From Straminergon stramineum (taxonomy: Eukaryota; Streptophyta; Bryopsida; Hypnales; Calliergonaceae): 64,000 nucleotides of DNA. Numbering within the stretch: position 1 is the first letter of the stretch; the number at the start of each line of letters is the position of its first letter. Shown piece after piece: positions 13,163-24,188 of the stretch. The notes below the pieces were generated by a model. It was not told the origin of the DNA. It saw nothing but the letters and a program-made list of their open reading frames with translations, and did no database searches. The position numbers and the translations under genes are program-made. The DNA is taken from contig OY987271.1 of assembly GCA_963920665.1 (NCBI GenBank), forward strand, positions 808,501 through 872,500, in the 5' to 3' direction.

Positions 13163-13977
13163 GCCATGTCAACATGGGCCCATTTGAAATGGATGATTTA
13201 ATGTCTTGTGAAGAAAGGTAACATCCTAAGAATTTTTTCAAGTTTTGCTAGAACATCATTTTTGTCGCAATTCAAACAAGTCGTGAAGTTCTTTTGTACG
13301 CTGCTTTTTGAGGTTCTTGGGGTCGGAGTAGTTCCGAGTAATTAGTGGGTTGAGTAATGGAAGCTTAGGTATGTAAGGCCTTTGCGTTTCATGTTTTGTC
13401 GAACTGCGGGATTGTAGTAGCGTTAGAGAACCTGATGCGTGCCTAAAGTTGTTCATGAGGTTTTCTTTTGCACGGAGCAGTGGATGGAAATGACGATGGT
13501 TGTACAGTAGATTGTGCTTAGTTGTTGTTCTTTGTTGGCAATTACCTACGTGGGTGTTTGCGCGAGCGTGTTCTCAGGATAACTCTTTCATGGTTTGTCT
13601 ACTGTTACTACTCTGGTATTCTGGAGGATTTCCGTATTGGTACTTGACTGTCTTCTCGTCTTCTAAGTAACTTATCTCAGAGATTTTAGGCGGGGCTTCT
13701 CCGTTTTGCGTGAGGTCATGTGCTTTTGCGCACCTTGTTTCCACTTTGGAGTCTATGCTGAGCTCTTCCTGCTTCATTTGCTATTTAGGTGTGCGGAGAT
13801 TGGAGATCATGATCTGAGCAGGAAAGGCTTAATTTCGTCTTCGTGTGTTCTGAATTCTGTTCCTAACGCCAGCACGTACTGTTGCCGCGGCGTGGTGAAG
13901 AAGGTGGAGGTAGCTCTGGCTTCAATCTACTTCACGGCCTCTAGTGTGCGCGTCCGCCATCCCTCGCGCTCGCCGGC
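13163..13977. promoter_or_regulatory. Upstream region of the zinc-finger gene, with an open frame on the opposite strand
   Basis: Composition rises to gene-like levels with frequent CpG from about 13250. On the - strand the frame from 13777 down to 13256 is open for about 174 codons except for one TGA after codon 67 (13574-13576). The predicted peptide has no domain I recognise. The region just before 13978 is GC-rich and is the likely promoter and 5' leader of the + strand gene. Only about 200 bp separate the two divergent starts, so a shared promoter is possible. Confidence 0.4.
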
Positions 13978-14884
13978 ATGGAAAACATCACGGCCAACGA
14001 AATGGCAGGTCTGGGAGTGGGTGCTCTCTTGCTAGCCGCTGCCCTCGCCACGCCCAAGGTCGACGCCTTTATCGCCCGCGCCCAGCGCAAGTATAATTCT
14101 TCCCGTTTCCCCCTCGCCTTGCCTCCCCTCCCCCTCGTGCTTCACTTCTTCCCTAAATCACAGACCTCACAGTGAATCTCACTCGCGTCTTCTGGATTCC
14201 AATCTTGGTGAAACTTCTGTGGCCCTTATCGAGGAGTTAGTGCGGGACCCTCGTGTTGGAGCCTCTCATTCTGTGGCTTGGAGGTTCGTGACCTAATTTC
14301 GGTGTGGCTATGTGTTGGTGTGTGATTGATTGCAGGGAGTTGAAATTGTGTATGGAGTGTGGTGGCGTGACGAGAATTCCTTGTGGGAGGTGCCAGGCTC
14401 GTGGGACTTTGAACGAGAGCAGTGTATTTGGAAGCGGTAAACCGGTAGCCTGTCCTGCTTGTAGAGGCAAAGGGAATTTTCCATGTCCTTGTTGTTGCGG
14501 GAATAAATCTAGTTCTCCTTCGTCGTCGTGGGTACGTTTTGGTTGGGAATGGTGTGGCGTTGGGATTTGGCCAATGAAGATTTCGTGCTTATTGGATCCT
14601 TAGAGGCGAGTGAGTGAGTGGTCGTCTTTCTTGCAATTTGTGCAGTCCTCTGTTATGGTCATGAGGTGAGTAGTGATCCTAAACTGTGTGGTCAGTATGT
14701 GCAATGTTTCTGCATCGATATGTTGGAGTGCTTGCAAAGAGATACGTTTTTAATGCTCATTGCGGATTTCTACAATGTTCGGTAATCAAGCTGCAGGAAG
14801 TCTAGTTTTACAGGGACAATGTGCCAAATACATGGCTTAGAGCATGTGCAATGCAACCCGGCTTTCAAGACTGTATTGGCATAA
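13978..14884 (+). CDS. Short DnaJ-type cysteine-rich zinc-finger protein
   Basis: Exon 1 is 13978-14090 (ATG at 13978, following a GC-rich leader). Exon 2 is 14336-14531, joined in phase 2. Exon 1 encodes a short N terminus with a hydrophobic alanine/leucine stretch (LGVGALLLAAALATP), possibly a membrane anchor or part of an organelle-targeting region. Exon 2 encodes CxxC motifs: CMECGG, then PCGRCQARG, then ACPACRGKGNFPC followed by PCCCG. Spaced CxxCxGxG repeats are the signature of the DnaJ central zinc finger, also seen alone in small plant proteins such as BSD2-like chaperones. No J domain is present. The 3' end is less certain: a 20-bp exon (14646-14665) and a last exon from 14797 would give a stop at 14882-14884, inside the adjacent Harbinger-like element. 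The zinc-finger call is firm; the last two exons are tentative. Confidence 0.65.
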
Positions 14885-15870
14885 GAAAGGGCCAACTCCA
14901 AAAAAAAAACCCCAATGGTCTCTCTTTACTCCCAGACCCGTCACTATCCTTCCACAACCCGGCAAATTTGCAAAACGTAAAATGTAAAGGGCCCGCACAT
15001 TGGTGCAGTGTAGAAATGAACATTATTGTCATACCTTTCCCTGCATTGTTATGAGTGTCAATCAATTGAACCTTCCCTTGTTTTTATGAAAAGTCTTTTC
15101 AAGTAGATTTTTTTATATTTTATAGTGCAAAAAATAAAATTGATGGTGATGATGTTGGAATTCCATCATATCAATTTACCCCAAAAAATCCAAGACTGTT
15201 GTACTTTATAGGTAGGGTTGGCACATTGTTGCCAAATAATTAATAAAAGTTCCCAAAGTAAGTTTGACAATTTTTAAATTTAATTTTTGTGATTTAATCA
15301 TTATGTTAAAAAGTGTTATTCAATTTCGGCATGACAATTGAAAAAGTTTCTCATATATCCTCATAAGAAAATGAAAGACAACTGCTTTATACAAGTGGGG
15401 TGGTAGGAAGTGAAACAACCTATGTGAGATATGTCAATTAGGATTAGTAGGAGCTTAACCACTTATAGTTAAGTTCTCATCTTTAAATTGTCCCATATCC
15501 TTTGAGGATTCATGATGGACAGTGGATTTCATTAAAAAGTCGACCTCTCCACCTTCAAGGCTCTCTATAGGATCAGAGTATGTTCTCACTTTGCTATCAA
15601 GAACTTGTTTGATGGTAACGTAAATGGTAAATCAACTACATACTTTCTTATTTGTCCAATACTAGACATTTTTTTTGTTTACGACAACTTGGTCATTTGA
15701 TTCTTTTTGAATTCAGCAATTTCTCTTTCATTTTATTTTTTTTTCGACTTTCTTAAAAATAATTATTTTCCATTGACCCTAACCCAAATGTATGGTATAT
15801 GAGTCTCATGGAATGCCTGTACATTTGTTGTTATAGGTTGTTTTTTATAGAGCATGCATTGCAAATGCTC
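14840..15870. mobile_element. Harbinger/Tourist-like non-autonomous transposon, 1.03 kb
   Basis: The left end GAGCATGTGCAATGCAA (from 14840) matches the reverse complement of the right end GCATTGCAAATGCTC (to 15870) with few differences. Each end is flanked by TTA (14837-14839 and 15871-15873), the 3-bp target duplication typical of PIF/Harbinger elements. Ends beginning GAGCAT..GCAATG are common in that superfamily. The interior is AT-rich with no transposase. An open stretch at 14821-15054 belongs to the element and is not a gene. Confidence 0.8.
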
Positions 15871-16247
15871 TTATAGCATTTGCAATGCAAGCTTGGGAAT
15901 CAATCCCTCTAATGGCAAATGTTGGGGCATTCTACAAGGCCTTCATAGTTTCAAGATTATTTGCTAACAAATTGATCCAATACAAAACCGACAATCCAAA
16001 CTTTAAATGAACTTTTTCGCATTAGAAAAAGAAAAAAAGATTCTACATTAGAAAAAGACTTTCATACAAACTAGAGAAGGCCAAATTAATTGACAAATAT
16101 AACAATGCTTGAAAATGTATGAAAAATAATGAATTTTTCTATTGTGAGCCAAGTTGCAAGCTCCTCATATTTTGCCAATTTGTTAGGTTTGAGAAGGATA
16201 ATGAAAAACCTAAAAAGAAATAGAGACCGATCCTAATTTCATTGAGA

Positions 16248-16505
16248 ACTAGTGTGCCTTGTGCCATTGCCACAATCAAAATCAAAGTAAAAGTATTTTT
16301 TTATTATTTTTTGTTCATAAAAACTTTGAAATTCAATAACTTTCACATCATAGGTCCAAATGCCACAAAACAAAGCTAGTGCACCCCCTCCTCACCAAGG
16401 GCTTTCTAACGATACTAAGCACATGGCCGAGGGACGCATAGTCCAAGAGATCTCAACATAACAAACAAACAAAACAAAATAAACAACCTATCTTAATGTA
16501 TGGAT
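16248..16505 (+). repeat. Left arm of a long inverted repeat
   Basis: This arm is about 80 percent identical by eye to the reverse complement of 20762-21003. Shared landmarks, in order, are AGTGTGCCTTGTG, AAAAGTATTTTT, AAACTTTGAAATTCAATAAC, GCCA.AAAACAAAG, CACCCC.CCTC, AACATAACAAACAAACAAAA and ACAACCTA. The arms enclose about 4.3 kb containing the transposase relic. Confidence 0.8.
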
Positions 16506-19129
16506 GTTTTTTTGAATTGACCCTTTATTATGTCATTATTGTCTTGGAAGTTGGTTCCATTGCAAATGTTTTTAGTGATTTTCAACTTCCAATCCAATTT
16601 CAAGACTACGTCTCTAGATTGGTTGATCCCTCTATGATCGATATGCCAATAAAGGTCTATAATTAATTTCATACTAATTATATAGGAAGTATGTTTGAAA
16701 TGGCATAAGATTTGGGTTTCAAAAGTTCTAACCCAAAATTCAGCTTCATTTTATCCTTAATGCCTAAAGGACCAAGGGTAGTCCAAATTTTCAAATTTGT
16801 GAGTATGTATTATAAAATGTAATTTAGAAGATGATTTTAATGATGATTTTCAAACAATAGTTGTAGTATGGATCATATTCATATGGCTAAATCAACTAAT
16901 ACACAAACCCATTTTTTTCAATAATATTTGAAGCTAGAAATTAAAAATTCCTTCCATAATTGATTGTAGATTGAATATTTGTGATTTTTGCAAGATTTTT
17001 TCCATCTAAGTTGAAAATGTGAGGTTTTAGTCATAGTTATTTTTGAAGATTTTATTTTACATTTCTATTCAAGTAATTTTTGAGGAGTCATTTTCTGAAT
17101 TGAAAAAAGAAATTATTTTTTGAAGCAAGACCTATTACTTGCCTCTAAATTATAGAATATTTGCAAAGCAAATTCTTTGAAATCTATACTATACAAATGT
17201 TAAAGAACTAACACAAGAATCTTAAAAAATTTGATGGATGAAAAAAATACATTTTTGTATACATGAGATGTGTTTGCATTCTTTTGTTGCTCAAAATTTT
17301 AAAGTCTGGTCCTATCGGAGTTAAATGTCATTTGGCTTGTTGTCGGGCAGTCCGAAGGGAATTAGGAAAAGAAGGAGTAGGTCACTTAGCCTTACCCAAG
17401 TCAAGTGCAAGCTGGTATTGGAAGTTCAAAGTAGTAGGAGAATGGTGCAAAGTGACCTTCAAAACGGAGTTACCAATTTTTTTCACATGGTGCATCTTGC
17501 CAATCTCATAGTGGTACCATACGTCAAGGTTTGCTTGAGCACTCAAGTGTCAAAATAGAGTTTCCACTTCAAATTTTCAGGGATTCATGTCACCTCACAC
17601 CATTCACAAGATGACATGTGATAGTTTTTAACAAAAATGACTTAATTTCTGCCAAATGTGACCTTCACACAGGGTATGTAAAATGAAAGCCATGTCAAAC
17701 CATGATGGAATGTCATCTACCATAAACTCAAATAAATTATTCTACTTTATTGAAAAGAAGAAAAATGAAAAAATTACAAGTTCAAACTCAAACTAATGGG
17801 AAAGTAAGTAAATAAATAAATAATTACAAATTCAAGATCCTCATTTGATAAAAAAAAAAAAAAGTATTACAAGCTCAAGCTCTTAATTGGACAGTAAATT
17901 AGAATAAATATAAAAAATTACAACTTCAAGCCTCTAATTGGACTGAAATAAAAAATTTCATGAACTTCTTACTACAAAATTACAAAAAGAATTCTCATTC
18001 CACTTGCTAATGAATTTGAAAAAATTTTAATTGTATTGAAAGCTTTTCTAATAAGTTTTTTTATTAAACATTTAAAATATCAATTTTTTGTTTAATGTAA
18101 GTGTATTACTTATACCTCTAAATGTCCAAAATGTATTGAAAAAAAAATGAATAACTAAATTCGTTATGGCAACTTTTGTAAGTGTATGGACACTAAGGAG
18201 AGCCACCATATATTATAAAATATAATGTGTGGAACGACATGATACAACTTAACTACAATGTCATTAGGAAATTAGGAAATCCACATTGTATGATAATAGA
18301 CTCTAATTTCAAATTTCAATAAATATTCAAAATAATCAATTTTGAAAACTACATTTAATAAACTTCATTTTGTTAATTGTTTTTCAAGTTTCCTGTAAAG
18401 CATTTCTATGTCTTAAATACAAATCCACAAAAAAAAACCTCAAATGTCCCACAGAAATTAGAGCATAGAGGTCTACCATCCACACAATTGATATAAAAGC
18501 CACATCCTTCGATTTGGGCAACAAATTGGTCAAATATTATATTTTCAAAGTAAATGACTTCTTCATATATTTCATAATAATTTATAGTATTTTACCTCTC
18601 TTTATTTAGTTTTTGCTTCTTTTAATCCACAATTTCTTATAAGCCCACATATTTTTTTTATTGACATCTATCCCATCTCTTTGACCTTTTACTAATAATT
18701 TTATTTATTTTATTAAAATTTATGCTATTTGAATAGATGTTCTAATTTGAGTAAATCTTGTTGTTGTACTTGACTATGAAATGGTGTGTGATTTTTTATG
18801 CCATATAATTTATACAATTCCATCACATTGTCTGAAGTCAATAATCAATATAGAATATGTAACTCTAAACAATAAAATATCCTCATTGTAATCAAATCCA
18901 TTATTGAATTTCATATGAATATGAACTATCATTCTAATCCGATGGAACATATTGCAAAAACCATCAACCGTATAACTAAAATTACTTGTGAATCTTACAA
19001 AACTTTGTTGTAGATTCATAAGCTCTATTTGACCTAGTAATGGAATACTCGCCTCTAATGCCTCATCAATTGTTTTTACATAAAGGCATGGTGCTAGTTT
19101 CATAAATCTTGATTCACACAAATTGGCAA
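16506..19129. other. AT-rich interior between inverted arms, no intact gene
   Basis: Mostly low-complexity. A GC-richer patch at 17290-17560 holds overlapping open frames without recognisable domains and may be a decayed coding fragment. A frame on the - strand at 18810-19121 may continue the decayed transposase region, but its sequence does not match the piggyBac C terminus in any way I can recognise. Confidence 0.45.
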
Positions 19130-20387
19130 TCTATTTTACTAACTCTATTTGGTCTACTTAGTCTCTATTAGGTCCCATTCATTATAGTTGTTTAAATACT
19201 TTGAAAAAGATTATGTCACAGCTATCAACATTTCCTAGTATAGATCCAATACCAAAGTTGGCCATGCTTTCCTCTATTAGGTGCCATTGTCAAGGAATCC
19301 AGCCACCCCTTCCTATTAGTGTGAATGGTTCCCATAGCATATATCACATTCTTCATCAACTTCCAAAACAACATGGGACTTGTGAAGGAATCATCACATA
19401 TGAGTATGTGCCCTTTCCTTCTATACCTCTCCAATAGTGAGAAAACCTTCCTAGTGCCCACACTTCCACTTTTCTCTTGTATCTCACTAGCACCACAAAT
19501 TATATTTAGTTTTTTAATATATTTATTATTAGCCAAATGCCAAATTTTAATCCCATATTGTATTGGTCTAGCCTTCATGTATTGACAAATGGGGGAGTAT
19601 TTCCCAGTGTAGTGAATGTACTCTATAATCATTTCATCAATACAAAGGTTTTACTTGAGGTTCCAACGTTTACCATAAAGGTTGTTATACTCATCTACTA
19701 GCCAACTAATTTTTGACCCATTTGCTATAATCTTGAGTCTACTTTATCACTCACAATTTCTCTATTATCAACCAAGTGAATGCATCGAATTATGCTTTCA
19801 AAACAAGTCTGGGACATTTCATGTATTATTTCCAGTGTTCTAAACAAATCCTTTAATTTTGACCAATTCAATTGTATATGAGATAATTTTTTTAAAGTCA
19901 TCAACATCAAAAACACTAAAGAAGGTTAGAATTTCACCTTGGGAGACTAGTGACCAATTTGGGCCATTTCTAGTACCACCGACTCTGTTGTCAATTATAG
20001 CATACAAATTTGTTATAGTCACAATTCAATGAAGATACACACATGGCCAAAATAATATAAAGAAATTAATGGAATCTACAGAATGATTTAGAAGACTTGA
20101 CAAACTAGAATCTTTGCCCATAAATTGAATTGGTGGCAATTTTGAAATTGGCATGTTACACATTTCTGGTGCAAAGCGTTTATCAATTGGCATGGCATTA
20201 GCCTCCTCAAATGAGAACTCACAATCATGTTCCAACTCCCAAGGAGCAACAACAACATCTACAAATCATTACTTGATTTGTGGAGTGGGATCAAAACACT
20301 CCAACTTCCAAAACTCACTAGAGAAACTAGTTGATGAAGATATATTAGGAACATAGTCTAATGTCTCTTCAAAGGCCATATTCATTA
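19130..20387 (-). pseudogene. piggyBac-type DDE transposase, decayed
   Basis: Read on the - strand in several shifted frames. A start (ATGAATATGGCC) is at 20385, followed by an acidic N terminus interrupted by a stop near 20274. The segment at about 19725-19916 contains FESIIRCIHLVDN and then a DK motif, matching the piggyBac 'R.LHF.DN..DK' region. The best part is 19225-19641: CIDEM (Asp codon 19636-19638), then QYMKARPIQYGIKIW (compare the family's 'QYMP.KPIKWGIK.W'). About 80 residues on come CDDSFTSP (Asp codons 19390-19395) and YAMGTIHTNRKGW (compare 'DNFFTS' and 'YA.GT.R.NRKG'). First-to-second Asp spacing fits the family. I cannot find a convincing third Asp (W.D) segment. Near 19170 an out-of-frame YN..MG....VDQ echo of the conserved 'YN..MGGVD..DQ' motif is present. 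Multiple stops and frameshifts mean it is inactive. Confidence 0.8.
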
Positions 20388-20621
20388 TATTGGGACTTTT
20401 CGCAGATTTTGAGACAAAATGCTAGTTATTGAAAACTTCCTTTAAAAAAATAGTAATTGAAACCAAAAATAAATAATATTCAAATAGTGATCCTATAATG
20501 AAAATTCTAAAAGTTGGTGTTGTTACCTATTTATAAAAAAATACTAGGAAAGAGATTAGACGGTTTATCCTCAAGTCGAGGATAAAAATGAGACTGAAAG
20601 GTCTCAATATAACGAATATGG
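20374..20621. mobile_element. Short inverted-repeat element (MITE), about 248 bp, copy 1
   Basis: Ends are GGCCATATTCATTATATTGG at 20374 and its near-complement TCAATATAACGAATATGGCC ending near 20615. The reverse complement of 57562-57820 matches it closely along the whole length, which defines the element. It lies directly before the transposase start: the first ATG codons (20385 and 20379) fall inside its terminal repeat. Confidence 0.8.
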
Positions 20622-20761
20622 CCTTTTTACCATTGCTACCCCAATTGTTGGCATGATGGGAGATGACATTGTATCCCTAGAGTTGAAGCTCTGTCACTCT
20701 TTGGCCATCCATGTCTTCAAAAAATTTAAGTATAGCTTCAAGCATGTTGAAGCACCCCAAT

Positions 20762-21003
20762 CCATACCTTAAATTAGGTTGTTTGTTTTGTTTTGTTTGT
20801 TTGTTATGTTGACAATTCAGGGACCGTGCATCCTCCATTCGTGTGCTTGGTATTGTCAGAAAGCCGTTGGCGAGGAGGGGTGCACGGGCTTTGTTTCATG
20901 GCATTCCGACGTGTGGTGTGAAAGTTATTGAATTTCAAAGTTTTTATCAACAAAAAAATTAGAAAAATACTTTTATGATAATTTTGACACAAGGCACACT
21001 CGT
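20762..21003 (-). repeat. Right arm of the long inverted repeat
   Basis: Partner of 16248-16505; see that entry for shared landmarks. It includes a GC-richer stretch (GGCGAGGAGGGGTGCACGGG) that stands out from the AT-rich surroundings. Confidence 0.8.
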
Positions 21004-23831
21004 AGGCTATACAACAACACATAAAAATTCAATCCACTAGATCATGGGTATTGTAGAATCCTACTATGATTAATTGTTCCTCCAAAATGACTCAAGAGAA
21101 GTAGCCTCCGAAGCCTCATCTATGACCACATTTGGTAGCTCAATGTGGAGAATAATGCACACTTGGTCCCTCAAGCCCAAATCAAACAAAGGAACATTCA
21201 AATTTTAGATATTATCGAATGGAAATTGACATTTCATGCATTTAAAGTGACAAAATTCCAAATTATCTAGAAATTAGCATCCTTATGATCAAAAAAGTCA
21301 CAAACATTTGGATCATAGAGAGTACCCAACAATTTATCTACATAAGTTATGAGATACAACAAAATCCCTTGCCCAATTCTACAAAGAAAAATGTAAGAGA
21401 AAAAGCATAGGGAAAAAGACATGAATTCAAGAATGAGCTTGAAGGAGGACATTGACGTGAGTGTGGGAATTGTTGCGATGGTGCCAAACTTTGCCTTCAC
21501 ATCTTTCAATATCTTTCATGACACGTGATTCAGTTTGCATCTTCATTACTGACATAGTGGTTGTGCCTATGCAGGTAGATGTTGGTTGTCAAATGTCATT
21601 GTTTACTCCATGGTGGTGTTAGAAGGCATCCCCATGCAACACTTGTTTGAATTGCTATGATTCCTTCCTTCATTGAATGTCACAAACTAATGGATGGAAA
21701 CCAAATGCTATGTTTGTAAGGCCTTGTACCTAGATCCTCCACAGCTATTGCTTTCTATTGACATAAACATATGCGATCATAATTGACTATCAATTTGGAT
21801 AGAGCCTCTATGTAAATTAATGTGCCCTTGAAATCTAAGATGGACACCTAAAATTTCAAATCTTGAGAGGAAAGGGTAACTATTATGCAAGAAAGCATTT
21901 CTAATTTATACACAAACTTAAGATTTCCTTGTAAATATTGAGTTGAAAATGCAAAATTGTATCCTACAAAATACTAGAATTGAAAAGATAAACAACCTCT
22001 AAAGACTGATTTGTGCCCTTAATTGAAAACATGATCTAAAAAAGAAAAAGACTTAAATGAAATGCAAAGGGAGTTTAGTGAAATATATTGAATGGCTAGT
22101 AGCTCTTTGTTCATACTTCCACAATCTTTATCTTCCTTTAGACACCAAATCTCACACATGAAGTAGTTGATTGTTAGTAAGAACGATGATGCCTCTCCCT
22201 CAATGCACCTCTCCAAACACTCTAGAAGATATACAACTTGACATTTGTAGAACATATAGTTAATAGTCTTTGAAGCTTGAGGCCAATGAATACCACAACA
22301 ACAACAATGTCACCAATTATTCTTTGTCCAAGCAACTACATGGCCCCTTTGTCTAAGTGTAGCTCTCTTCCTTGCCATGGTGATGAAAATTTCATTTTAC
22401 AAACAATAATCCTAAGTGCAATAAATGACTTTCCTTAGAGGTAGACTTCAAGGGCCTAATCCTCTCTAAAACATTTCAAAGTCCAAATTAGTGAGTTTCG
22501 TTTCCTTATCAATGGATCCACAAAAAACAATTAGGTTGTCGTGAAGTCCTCCATTAAGAAAGAAGAAAAGTTGCCCTTATTGCTCACCCATGGCAACATC
22601 AACCACAATGAAGAGAAAAAAGGAAACCACTAAAAAATGAAGTGGTGATGGAGAACTGCAAGTCAATCAAGAAAAAAGAAATTGCTCCAACACTTGCAAA
22701 CTCCACATCCATAATTCCAAGAGACAACAATCAAATTTGCAAGGGAGACTAGAGCCTTGGATACTGTGCAACTGAATGCTTCAAATGACCCCCATCCAAT
22801 CAACTAAGGTGGCTCTAGCCCCTATCTTGTGCATTGAACAAAGGAAAATTCTCCCAAAATCCATTCTAAGGGGTTGAATATGTTGTTTAAAGGTTGAGGT
22901 ATGGACTCTCTAATGCACCATTCATTTAAAAGCACCATCTTCTCTAAATGCACATCCAATTAATTCATATCTATATCCATTGAAGTAATGATTTTAGAAC
23001 ATCTATCAAAATAAAAATTGATCCCTTTTTAACTTTTACATGCAATATCCAAATGAAACATTTTTCATGTGTTAAAATCCTCTTTCAAATTGCCAACAAG
23101 AAAATACAAATTAAATGTAACAAGTCTAATTACTAAGTAACTATGATCTAACAAAAAAGTGGCATTTGGGAGAGTCTCTATTTTACTATGCAACTAAAAT
23201 TTCCAATTAGGTGTTGTTTATCCTATCTCATATGATTTATGATACACCCAAAAATGACAACCAAGTGTTTCATGTCATGTTCACTTTTTCATACGATATA
23301 TAATATAGTATATAAATATGTATACAAGTTCAACAACATCTGGATATAAATATGGATATGGATACATACATAATCTCGTATCTTTTGAACCCCTCGTGAA
23401 CTTGTTTATTTTTATATAATATAATTTATTACTAATATTATAATCCTTTTTAGTTAGAAAATGACAATGCCATAAGACATGGGACATGTTCCAAATAGTC
23501 CTGTTTCACTATGACTCTTCCCCAAAATTCACCCCAAAATTCTAAAATAAGATTTTACTCTATAAGTATCCTATTTAGCCATGTAGGAAGTTTATAAAGA
23601 TTATTGTGATTAAATTTTATTTTACACACTATTCTATCTTGTCTATCTATGAAATTGTATTGACAGGAAAATCGAGATTTGCAAAAACAATGTCTTTAGT
23701 AGGTATGTAGTTAAAGACTCCCCAAATCCCTAGTTTTTAGAATTGCACATTCACAACCATAGCAACAATCTGCATGCAATTATTAGTAAATAGATATTCA
23801 ACTCAATACACAATGAAAAAAAATTCATAAA
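21004..23831. other. AT-rich intergenic DNA, no gene seen
   Basis: Short frames on both strands only. None shows a domain, a codon pattern or splice-consistent neighbours. Confidence 0.55.
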
Positions 23832-24167
23832 CATTAGATGGGATTCAGCTGCCCTGGAGGGCCGTTTCAGGCCAGTTCCCAAGGCTGGGAACCAGCCAGG
23901 GCTGGGCAGAATTTAAAATTACTAAAAAATTATTAAAAAATTTAAAAAATTAAAAAATTAAAAAAAAAATTAAAAAATCAAAAAACAAAATTAAAAATAT
24001 TAAATTTTTTTTTTTTTTTTCAAAAAAAATATTTAAATTTTTTTATTTATTATTATCCGACGTGGTCGTCGGCTGACCACGTCAGCGAGCTGCTGTGGCC
24101 GAGTTCCCACAGTCTTAGAACTTGTGGGAACTCACGGTCTTCTGCAGGAGGTCATTCTCATCTAATG
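23832..24167. mobile_element. CATTAG-ended MITE, copy A (336 bp)
   Basis: Inverted ends are CATTAGATGGGA and TCTCATCTAATG. Just inside the left end is GGCCGTTTCAGGCC. Near the right end is a GC-rich palindromic block (GACGTGGTCGTCGGCTGACC), and the middle is a long A/T tract. The same plan occurs at 28165-28456 and 55598-55922. Confidence 0.8.
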
Positions 24168-24188
24168 AGAAGGATGTTTGGTTATTGA

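Noticed and set aside
14821..15065. Overlapping + and - open frames after the zinc-finger gene
   Set aside because: Both lie within the Harbinger-like element, are AT-biased and show no domain.
18810..19121. 103-codon - frame after the transposase relic, as its C terminus
   Set aside because: It lacks the cysteine-rich end and other C-terminal motifs of piggyBac transposases that I know, so I left it out of the pseudogene.
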